Origin: Candidatus Latescibacterota bacterium
GTDB lineage: Bacteria > Latescibacterota > MWCZ01
Direction of reading: 5' to 3'
DNA length: 59,294 bases
Assembly: GCA_022706085.1 (NCBI GenBank)
Contig: JAKJDF010000013.1
Location: 1 to 59,294 of the forward strand
Made by a program: the position numbers and the translations under genes. The notes beneath the pieces are model-generated. The model was not told where the DNA came from. It made no database searches and was given only the letters and a program-made list of their open reading frames with translations. The stretch's first letter is position 1; each line of letters starts with the position of its first letter. Of the stretch, positions 52,369 through 59,294 are shown in pieces.

Positions 52369-53970
52369 GTGTTTTCATTGCGTGCTGTTTTCTGTCTGAC
52401 GTTCATTGCCAGCCTCCTCATCCCTGTGGATTCGTGTGCCCGATCCCGCCGTCAGAGCGCAGAGATTCGCGAATTGAACCAAATGGTGGCCCGGATTGAC
52501 ATATCGCTTGTCACCCATGCGAGAGAGCAGCTCCGTGCCTACGGGCGATTCATTTCCGCGACCGCGGTGCACGGCGTTCCGCACGATTCCAGCCACACTC
52601 GTACCCATGATCAGGCGCCGTTTCCCTTCCACCAGCACGTGAAACCGGGTGGGATGAAGATCGACATGGGCCATGGCGGCGCGGTGTACCAGGCAGGCAC
52701 GCTGCTCAGGGCATACGAGATGACCGGCGACTCTGCGTTACTTGCCGCTGGACTGGCGTACGCAGAATGGCTCGTGAAAGCTCAGTCACCGCGCGGGTAC
52801 TGGGTCCAGACGTACATCATCGATCCGGACGGCAGGACGTGGGTGCCCTGGGTAGACCACCTCGCCCGAATCCAGGATGGCTCTCAGAGTGAGTCGTTCG
52901 ACCTCCTTCTGTACGCATACAAGCTCACGCATGAACGGAAGTACCGGGACGCCGCGATCCAAAACGCCGACTTCGTGTTGTTTGCCCAGAATGACAACGG
53001 AAGCTGGCCCGACGAGTTCGACTTTTCCGCCGGTCCGTTCGAAGGAGCCTGGACCGGAGCCCGCGGAATCCGTGTGGGAGGTTCGTACAACGATGGGGCG
53101 ACCACGAACTCGGCGCTGCAGATGGTAAACGCGTGGGCGCTCACCCGCGATACGAAATACCTCGCGAAGCTGGGCGGAATTGGCCAGTGGATTTTCGATA
53201 CGCGCTTGGGAAACGCGCCTGTGTGTGGCTGGTGCCAGCAGTATGACATGTTCAACAAGCCGATTCAGGCAAGGCATTTCGAACTGCCTGTGATCGAGCC
53301 GCGTACGTACGTGCGTTTCATCGTGCCCCACGCTATGTGGTTCTACGCCTGGACACGAGACGAGCGGTACGTGAGGATACTGCGGGAGGGATACAGCTGG
53401 CTGCGCTCTGTCGAAACGCCGGATGGGTGGGCATACCAGTATCTGCCGGACGGGACCCCCGTTGTAAGCTGGCAGTACCGCCTGCTTCGTTTCGATGAAC
53501 CTGATGGCTGGCCTGCCGATTCGATCATGGGTGGGCACGCGGAATGGAAGAGATTCAGCCGTGTGAACATCCACCTCGGAACGGCGGAACGGGTGCTCTC
53601 CCTTGTCGCTTCCGGCGGGGCAGACACTCTTCGTGCACTGTTCAATGGGCCGAAAAACCTGGAAGCGGCGGCGTTTTCGTGGAGAACTGCCGCAGCGAGG
53701 CGAGCGACGGACGCCGGGCGCACGGCACAGGTTCGCAAAGTCTGGAGCCCTGGCCCGAACTGGAAAGAGACCACGTTCCCTGTGTGGGTGTATCTGGACT
53801 ACCTCTTCGACGCCAAGGTTGCCAGAGGAGAGATCCCCTCGTCGGTGCTCGCCGACAGGGCGCGCGGTCTCGGCGTGTTGTCCAACAACCAACCCGCCGG
53901 GTCTGCATGGAAACCGGGTCTGGTGCACGTCGATGACTGGGTTGCACTTCCCATACCGAACTTGAGGTGA
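52369..53970 (+). CDS. Secreted (alpha/alpha)-barrel protein, PL10-like
   Basis: 533 residues with a signal peptide (FSLRAVFCLTFIASLLIPVDSCA). The rest is helical with repeated aromatic motifs: GGAVYQAGTLLRAYEMTGDS, AEWLVKAQSPRGYWVQTYI, FDLLLYAYKLTHERKYRDAA, DFVLFAQNDNGSWPDEFDFS and NSALQMVNAWALTRDTKYL. This resembles pectic acid lyase (PL10) and related toroid enzymes. The family match is by pattern, and activity on uronate glycans is inference. The start is GTG at 52369 with GGAGG. It lies 61 bp after the sulfatase gene in the same direction. Confidence 0.68.
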   Translation: MFSLRAVFCLTFIASLLIPVDSCARSRRQSAEIRELNQMVARIDISLVTHAREQLRAYGRFISATAVHGVPHDSSHTRTHDQAPFPFHQHVKPGGMKIDMGHGGAVYQAGTLLRAYEMTGDSALLAAGLAYAEWLVKAQSPRGYWVQTYIIDPDGRTWVPWVDHLARIQDGSQSESFDLLLYAYKLTHERKYRDAAIQNADFVLFAQNDNGSWPDEFDFSAGPFEGAWTGARGIRVGGSYNDGATTNSALQMVNAWALTRDTKYLAKLGGIGQWIFDTRLGNAPVCGWCQQYDMFNKPIQARHFELPVIEPRTYVRFIVPHAMWFYAWTRDERYVRILREGYSWLRSVETPDGWAYQYLPDGTPVVSWQYRLLRFDEPDGWPADSIMGGHAEWKRFSRVNIHLGTAERVLSLVASGGADTLRALFNGPKNLEAAAFSWRTAAARRATDAGRTAQVRKVWSPGPNWKETTFPVWVYLDYLFDAKVARGEIPSSVLADRARGLGVLSNNQPAGSAWKPGLVHVDDWVALPIPNLR

Positions 53971-53998
53971 GGTGAACCGGTTTGGCGACGCGGGCTGT

Positions 53999-54562
53999 TC
54001 ACCCCGCCCGCTTCTCCAGCAGCGCGGAACGGCTCCAGGCGATCTTCGGCGTCTGTATCGCGGCAAGTCCGGCGGCGTCAGCGATGGCGAGCGTTTCCGC
54101 GAACCTTTCTGCGGTCACGTGCCCGCGCGGCTCAGAGACGAGGCAGGCTGCGCCCGGTTTGAGTGCGACAGCGACGTCTCGGAACAGCGCCATAACGTCG
54201 GGAACTTCGTGCACCATGGCGAACAAAAGGGCGAAGTCCACCAACGCCGCCAAGTCCTCAACGTCAAGCGACCGCGGTTGGCACACCCGTGTCACGATCC
54301 TGTCCGCGATGCCCGCGCTCCGGGCGCGTTTCTCCAGGCTGCGCAACATTGTTTCCTGCACGTCCACGGCGACCACTTTCCCGCGTTCACCCACCATCCG
54401 CGCCATCGGGAGCGCAAAGAAGCCCATGCCGGGGCCTACTTCCAGCACTGTCATGCCTTCCCGCACGTGCGCACCAAGAATCTTACGCGGGTCGTGAACC
54501 CATTTCCGCCACGGGACGATCAGCGAATACCCCACCCAGTGCGGGCAGACAAGCGGCGGCAT
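53999..54562 (-). CDS. Class I SAM-dependent methyltransferase
   Basis: 187-residue methyltransferase. Motif I VLEVGPGMGFFALPMARMVG (about 39-58) and motif II KVVAVDVQETML are clear, and ALLFAMVHEVPDVMALFRDV matches motif IV. It begins CPHWVGYSLIVPWRKWVHDP, a start shared by small methyltransferases of the UbiE/Methyltransf_11 type; substrate is unknown. ATG at 54562 has AGGAAGGAG. It stands alone on the minus strand, convergent with the PL10-like gene and divergent from the first DUF4838 gene. Confidence 0.82.
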   Translation of the reverse strand: MPPLVCPHWVGYSLIVPWRKWVHDPRKILGAHVREGMTVLEVGPGMGFFALPMARMVGERGKVVAVDVQETMLRSLEKRARSAGIADRIVTRVCQPRSLDVEDLAALVDFALLFAMVHEVPDVMALFRDVAVALKPGAACLVSEPRGHVTAERFAETLAIADAAGLAAIQTPKIAWSRSALLEKRAG

Positions 54563-54738
54563 GGACGGCTCCTTCCTGTGTGGCGGGGGCGAAAAGGCCT
54601 CACGTAGATGCTCGCGCAAAGGTTCGGCAGGGGCAACTGGCCCCGGCTTGTCTGCCAAACGGGTTGGGCTGGCGACCGGAAACCCCCATCTTTCCCCTAC
54701 TGAAGTTCCGATGACGTCACCCGACGGAAGGACGACTC

Positions 54739-56802
54739 ATGGTTCGTGCCGTGCTCATGTTATCCGTGTTCCTCGCCTCAGGCGTACACGCCGCTTCGCA
54801 ACCGCGGGAACTCGCGCAGCTGCGAGACCGCATGGACGGGTTCCTGATCGCGCGGGAGGGCAGGCCGGTGGCGAAGATCGTCACCGCGCCCGACATAGAC
54901 CGCCCGTTTGATCAGGGCGTGCGGAATCAGGCCGTGCGCGACCTGATCCGCGTGGTGGCCATCATGAGCGGCGCGCCCCTGCCCGCGGTGCAGGATACGC
55001 TGGCGTTCAACGACGGTCCGCAGATACACATCGGGCAGACTGAGTTCGTAAAACGCGAGCGGCTGGTGCCCACCGGGCTGCCCATTTCCGGATACCGAAT
55101 CCTGACGACCTCAGAACGCGGACAACCGCGGCTTGTCATCGCCGGCGCAACGGTATCGGGCACGATGAACGGGGTGTACGACCTTCTGACCACCGAACTC
55201 GGGGTCGTGTGGGGCGTTGACAGCCCGCTGTTCGAGGAGATCCCGCGGCGCTCCACCGTGGCCCTGCCGGCGATCGACCGGGTTGGGCGGCCCGGTCTGC
55301 CCTTCTGCATGGTCACCGGTCCGAGCCTTGCGTGGCAGCTTCGCAACCGGCTGAGTGACCGCGGGGTGGAGTATCCGTATTCGCGGCACGGGCACAACAT
55401 GATGGCCTTTTTCCGCATCAGCCAGTACCGGGATCACCCCGAGTATTATCCCCTGGTGAACGGTCAGCGAAAAATTCCGCGGCAGGATGAAGACACCCGC
55501 GTGCAGCTCTGCTTCACGAATCCCGACGTTATCCGGATCACCATCGAAAAGCTGCGGGCGTACTTCGATGCGAACCCGAACGTGCTCGGTTACAGCCTCT
55601 GCGCTGCGGACGACGACGAGTTCTGCACATGCGAAACCTGCTCCCGGCTTGACGACGGCGCGCCGGAGTTCCGCAACCGGCAGATCCACTCCGACAGCTA
55701 CTTCCACTACATCAACGAAGTGGCGAAGGCGCTCAGGGAAACGCACCCCGGGCGCTACATCAGCGCCTATGCCTACGACGCCACAGAACCGCCTCCGCGT
55801 CGGATACCGCGCCTGCCGGACAACGTCGTCGTCTTTCTGACGCAGGACGCCACCCAGCACTTCGACTCGGCCTACCGGCAGGAGGACGACGCCATCCTGG
55901 CCGCATGGAAACGCGTCGCGGCTCATGTATGCCTGTACGAATACCCGAGCCTCGGATGGATTCTGCCACGCAACTTCACCTCGCTGGTAGCTGAGAGGAT
56001 GCCCTACCTCGCCCGCACCGGCATAGACGGCCTGTACGCCGAGGGTCACCCCCATCCGGCGCACCTCGCTCCGGCACTCTACCTCACCGCGAAGCTCGCG
56101 TGGGAGCCAACCGCGAACGCCGACAGCATCATGGGCGACTGGTACCGCGCAATGTTCCGGGAATCCGCGCCCCAGATGCAGCGGTTCTACGTGACACTGG
56201 ACAGCGCGTGGACGCACGCCGATCGCCGGGGCTTCTGGTTCGCCGGTTCAAACCGCATGTGGGAGGAGTTCGCCGCCTACCCGCCGCTCTACCGGGAGAC
56301 CGCGTGGCACCACCTGAGCGCCGCGCTTCGCGCTGCGAACACCGAGGTCACGCGCCAGCGGGTAGCGTACATCCGTGCCGGGCACGAACCCGCCTACCGC
56401 GTCGCCCGCGCATTCGAATGGGCGCACGCGTTGACCCCCGAAAGCAGCGAAGAGGAGATCATGCGAGTCCTCGACGAGTTCGAAATGTTCATGACGACGT
56501 ACTTCACCGGGGTCGAGGGCGATCCTGCCTATTCCGACACTTACTATCGCGGTTACCGCTTCCACGAGCGCACGAAATGGATCAAGCTCGACATCCTGCG
56601 TTGCATTGACCGGGCGCTCGTTAACCGGACACAGGTGCGCCAGAGGCTTCTCGAAACCAGCCCGACGTTCAGCGAGATGAACGACACCGCCCGGAACCGC
56701 CGCACAGTCGGGTACCGCCGGTGGACGAACAAATCCATGGGCGAACGGCGTATCTACCCGGACTACGTTTCCGATCAGCCACCCTATCTACCGATGGAAT
56801 GA
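54739..56802 (+). CDS. DUF4838 protein, secreted
   Basis: 687 residues: a signal peptide (VRAVLMLSVFLASGVHAAS), a domain like the alpha-glucuronidase N-terminal fold (about 25-150), then DUF4838 with RHGHNMMAFFRISQYRDHPEYYP. FSL-type line YSLCAADDDEFCTCETCSRL (four Cys) and the aromatic-rich HVCLYEYPSLGWILPRNF follow. DUF4838 proteins are putative glycoside hydrolases of unknown specificity. It is followed 20 bp later by a paralogue without a signal peptide. ATG at 54739 is preceded by ACGGAAGGACG. Confidence 0.82.
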   Translation: MVRAVLMLSVFLASGVHAASQPRELAQLRDRMDGFLIAREGRPVAKIVTAPDIDRPFDQGVRNQAVRDLIRVVAIMSGAPLPAVQDTLAFNDGPQIHIGQTEFVKRERLVPTGLPISGYRILTTSERGQPRLVIAGATVSGTMNGVYDLLTTELGVVWGVDSPLFEEIPRRSTVALPAIDRVGRPGLPFCMVTGPSLAWQLRNRLSDRGVEYPYSRHGHNMMAFFRISQYRDHPEYYPLVNGQRKIPRQDEDTRVQLCFTNPDVIRITIEKLRAYFDANPNVLGYSLCAADDDEFCTCETCSRLDDGAPEFRNRQIHSDSYFHYINEVAKALRETHPGRYISAYAYDATEPPPRRIPRLPDNVVVFLTQDATQHFDSAYRQEDDAILAAWKRVAAHVCLYEYPSLGWILPRNFTSLVAERMPYLARTGIDGLYAEGHPHPAHLAPALYLTAKLAWEPTANADSIMGDWYRAMFRESAPQMQRFYVTLDSAWTHADRRGFWFAGSNRMWEEFAAYPPLYRETAWHHLSAALRAANTEVTRQRVAYIRAGHEPAYRVARAFEWAHALTPESSEEEIMRVLDEFEMFMTTYFTGVEGDPAYSDTYYRGYRFHERTKWIKLDILRCIDRALVNRTQVRQRLLETSPTFSEMNDTARNRRTVGYRRWTNKSMGERRIYPDYVSDQPPYLPME

Positions 56803-56822
56803 CCGAGCAGAAAGGACCCACC

Positions 56823-58760
56823 ATGCCGGACAGGAACAATCAGTTCACCATCGCGCGCGACGGAAACGCGTGCGCCGTCATCGTCGTACCCCGTACTCCC
56901 GAACCTCGTCTGCTCGATGCAGTCGCAGATATCGTGCACGTGATCGAGCGCATGGCCGGGCCGACGCTGCCGGTGCTGACCGAGGGCATCCAGCCCGGCG
57001 ACGGAGCGGAAATCCATATCGGACGCACGAACTTCGTTGAGAAATCGCGGTTTCTGCCGGAATCGCTGCCGGTGAACGGCTATCGAGTCGCCGTGTGCGC
57101 GGAAAACGGGCAGCCGCGCCTTGTGATCGCAGGGCCGACAACCCTCGGCACCACGCACGGAGTGGCAGGCTTCCTCACCGACGACCTCGGCGTTCTGTGG
57201 GGCATGGCGGACCCGCTGTTTGAGGACATTCCGGTGCGCAGGGAGGTCACCGTAGGCCCGCTGGACCGAACCGAGCGACCGACGTTCGGCTTCCGGACGC
57301 TGCTCGGCCCGGACCTGACCTGGGCGCGGCGGAATCGCGTGGATGACGGCAACCGCACGCTTCCCTATTACGGCCACAGCCACAACATGCACGCCATCAT
57401 GCCGCCCGACCAGTACCGTGACCACCCGGAGTACTTCGCGATGCGGGGCGGCAAGCGAATCATCCCCGACGGGCATTTCGGCCCGCAGCCCTGCATGACG
57501 CACCCGGACGTCATCCGAATCGGTGTCGAGGCCGCGCGGAAGTACTTCGACGAGAACCCCACCCACCGGACCTTCAGCCTCTGCCCGAACGACACGAAGG
57601 AGTTCTGCGAGTGCCCGAACTGCGCCGCGCTCGACGCAGGAATGCCCATGCACCGGGGAAACAAGATCTACTCCGACAGCTACTTCTACTGGGTGGAGGC
57701 AGTGGCGAAGGAGATCCTCAAAAGCCACCCGGACAAACACCTCGGCACGTACGGCTACTGGGCAACCGTGTTGCCGCCGCGGCGCAAAGAAAAGCTGCCG
57801 CCGAACGTCGTCGTGTTCCTCACGGTGGATTCCAGCCAGTACTTCGACCCTGAATACGAGGCCAACGATTTCAACCTCCTGCACGAATGGCGCAAGGTCG
57901 CTCACCTTGTGGCCTATTACGACTACTACGCGCTTGGGTGGTTCATGCCGCGCGTGTACCACGAAATCGCGGGGCGGACGATCAAGCGTATTGCCGACAT
58001 CGGCGTGGTAGGCTTTCACTGCGAGGCGTACACCCACTGGGCGCACAATGGCGCGCAGTTCTACCTGGCGTCCCGCCTCGGGTGGGATTCCTCGCTCGAC
58101 CCGGCGAAACTGCTGGACGAATGGTACGCCCGCATGTTCGGCGAAGCGGCGGCACAGATGCGTGCCTTCTACGAGTGTCTGGAACGCTGCTGGATGGAGG
58201 TAAAACGCCCCGGAAGATGGTTCCAGGGCTTCGACTGGATATTCGATCAGTTCGATTTCTGGCCCGCGGACGCCCGGCAGGAGGCGTGGGATCTGCTGGA
58301 GAACGCATACGCCGCCGCGAAGACCGAAATCACCCGCCGCCGCGTGGATTATGTCCGCCGCGGGCACCGCACGGCGTACCTCATGCCGGTTTCGTACGAA
58401 CGGGCGGTGGCTCTAAAAGCCGATTCGCCGACGCTTGAGAACGACATCCGCCTCGTCGGAGCGGCGTACGACGAGGCGATCAACCGCTACCGGCGGGACA
58501 TCAAAACCGACCCCACCTACGGCCATCACTACTACATCGGCACGACCTACGCCGAAGAGCGCAACTTCCTCTGGTGGCAGGCATTCCTCGGGGACGCCAT
58601 CGAAAAGGCGCTGGCGGGCAGACCAGAACTGCGTGAGAAGCTCGTGGCTGAAGACACCACGGTCGCCGAACTGCTGCGAGTCCGTTCTGAGGCCGACGCG
58701 GAAACACTCCGGCGCCTCGGCTGGGTGTACCGCGATCTTGAAGCCAGACGGGGCAGGTAG
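56823..58760 (+). CDS. DUF4838 protein, no signal peptide
   Basis: 645-residue paralogue of the preceding gene. Matching blocks include GHSHNMHAIMPPDQYRDHPEYF, FSLCPNDTKEFCECPNCAAL and LVAYYDYYALGWFMPRVYHE. It has no signal peptide (MPDRNNQFTIARDGNACAV), so the pair splits between outside and cytoplasm. It may finish the breakdown of a glycan first attacked by its neighbour; this is inference. ATG at 56823 has AAAGGA upstream. Conserved His, Asp and Cys residues are shared by the two copies. Confidence 0.82.
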   Translation: MPDRNNQFTIARDGNACAVIVVPRTPEPRLLDAVADIVHVIERMAGPTLPVLTEGIQPGDGAEIHIGRTNFVEKSRFLPESLPVNGYRVAVCAENGQPRLVIAGPTTLGTTHGVAGFLTDDLGVLWGMADPLFEDIPVRREVTVGPLDRTERPTFGFRTLLGPDLTWARRNRVDDGNRTLPYYGHSHNMHAIMPPDQYRDHPEYFAMRGGKRIIPDGHFGPQPCMTHPDVIRIGVEAARKYFDENPTHRTFSLCPNDTKEFCECPNCAALDAGMPMHRGNKIYSDSYFYWVEAVAKEILKSHPDKHLGTYGYWATVLPPRRKEKLPPNVVVFLTVDSSQYFDPEYEANDFNLLHEWRKVAHLVAYYDYYALGWFMPRVYHEIAGRTIKRIADIGVVGFHCEAYTHWAHNGAQFYLASRLGWDSSLDPAKLLDEWYARMFGEAAAQMRAFYECLERCWMEVKRPGRWFQGFDWIFDQFDFWPADARQEAWDLLENAYAAAKTEITRRRVDYVRRGHRTAYLMPVSYERAVALKADSPTLENDIRLVGAAYDEAINRYRRDIKTDPTYGHHYYIGTTYAEERNFLWWQAFLGDAIEKALAGRPELREKLVAEDTTVAELLRVRSEADAETLRRLGWVYRDLEARRGR

Positions 58761-58773
58761 ATTGGAGGCCCCG

Positions 58774-59238
58774 ATGGGAAGCGGGGAAACGAAACCGCGA
58801 CGGCCCAGATCAAACCGCCGCTCCCCTCGCTTGCCGGATTACGACTACGCCTTCGCTGGGGCCTATTTCGTTACGCTGTGCACACAGGGCCGTGAATGCC
58901 TGTTCGGGGATGTCGTGGACGGGCAGATGCGGATGAACACCGCGGGGGCGATGGTCGAGGCGATGTGGCGGGGCTTGCCCACGCGGTTCCCCGGCCTGCA
59001 GATCGATTGGCACGTAGTCATGCCGAATCATTTTCATGGGATTGTCGTCTTGGCAGGCAGCACAGTTGAAGGCGTAGGGGCCGGGTCACCCGGCCCGCTG
59101 CCCGACGCAAAAGCAACGGGGCAACCACGAGAGGTCGTCGGGGGCCGCGTTCGCGCCGCGGATGAAGGGTCACCCGGCCCGAACGACCGTCTCGAAACCA
59201 TCAAGGGCGGGGAAACCCCGCCCCTTGTATCTTGGTAG
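58774..59238 (+). CDS. RAYT-type transposase, Y1 (REP-associated), C-terminally abnormal
   Basis: 154-residue start of a REP-associated tyrosine transposase. YFVTLCTQGRECLFGDVVDG and the HUH motif in WHVVMPNHFHGIVVL (about 76-90) are typical. After it the usual segment with the catalytic Tyr is missing. Instead there is a Gly/Pro-rich stretch encoded by two ggtcacccggccc repeats (near 59083-59098 and 59166-59181), and the frame ends at 59236-59238. It may be a damaged copy. ATG at 58774 has GGAGG upstream. Such enzymes mobilise REP palindromes like those throughout the window. Confidence 0.75.
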   Translation: MGSGETKPRRPRSNRRSPRLPDYDYAFAGAYFVTLCTQGRECLFGDVVDGQMRMNTAGAMVEAMWRGLPTRFPGLQIDWHVVMPNHFHGIVVLAGSTVEGVGAGSPGPLPDAKATGQPREVVGGRVRAADEGSPGPNDRLETIKGGETPPLVSW

Positions 59239-59294
59239 TGTTCTGGTGAGGATATTTTCGGAGTTCGGTAGATCGCTCGCCCCTGGGTCGTGAA

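Noticed and set aside
56784-58367. Open frame of 527 codons on the minus strand
   Set aside because: Antisense of the second DUF4838 gene, rich in Val/Arg/His as expected of a shadow frame.
1-59294. tRNA or rRNA genes
   Set aside because: No cloverleaf with a T-arm ggttcgaatcc-like core or rRNA segment was found in the gaps on reading both strands; a covariance-model search would be decisive.

Overview
The window is high-GC DNA (about two thirds G+C by eye) from a bacterium that looks uncultivated and two-membraned. Evidence for an outer membrane is two signal-peptide proteins with beta-barrel-like composition, plus a secreted beta-helix protein with a FlgD/T9SS-type C-terminal domain. The many glycosidases, sulfatases, DUF4838 and URO-D-like genes resemble FCB/PVC-type or candidate-phylum genomes such as Latescibacterota, KSB1, Hydrogenedentota or Sumerlaeota. 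The phylum cannot be fixed from sequence reading alone. No rRNA, tRNA or CRISPR array was found.

Layout. 0.3-5.0 kb: ADP-ribosylglycohydrolase, PPC-domain protein and a GH78 alpha-L-rhamnosidase. 5.6-14.4 kb: capsid genes on the minus strand (terminase, holin-like and coiled-coil proteins, gp36-like adaptor, major capsid, DUF2190 decoration protein, protease-scaffold, DUF935 portal). recX sits inside on the plus strand, repeat-filled gaps separate the genes, and no tail or integrase genes are present. 15.5-19.7 kb: SEC-C protein, outer-membrane protein, a broken HepT/MntA pair and dnaG. 19.9-24.9 kb: GH36-like galactosidase, a DUF2188 + FINCPFD two-gene unit, a beta-helix lyase-like gene, and a HEPN/MNT pair flanked by 45-bp direct repeats. 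25.2-27.9 kb: URO-D family protein and a GH32-like enzyme.

28.5-37.9 kb is mostly housekeeping. A minus-strand run (pepP, efp, accB, accC, gcvH, gcvPA) links EF-P, acetyl-CoA carboxylase biotin subunits and part of the glycine cleavage system. Divergent to it are a degenerate M23 protein with bactofilin, an outer-membrane protein and rarA. 38.1-58.8 kb returns to glycan degradation: Gfo/Idh/MocA oxidoreductase, sulfatase-DoxX-GH172 operon, GH106-like rhamnosidase, radical SAM-methyltransferase fusion, T9SS-like secreted protein, second sulfatase, PL10-like protein, a methyltransferase and two tandem DUF4838 genes. A RAYT-type (REP-associated) transposase closes the window.

Together the enzymes suggest breakdown of rhamnose-, galactose- and fructose/arabinose-containing, sulfated plant or algal glycans, but no transporter or regulator is present. 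Almost every gap over 150 bp holds REP-like palindromes of several families, and the RAYT at the right end is a plausible mobiliser. Repeat activity has left marks: a gene 3' end duplicated around a HEPN/MNT cassette, a triplicated accB start region, a pseudogene fragment of the first gene, and a duplicated oxidoreductase start.
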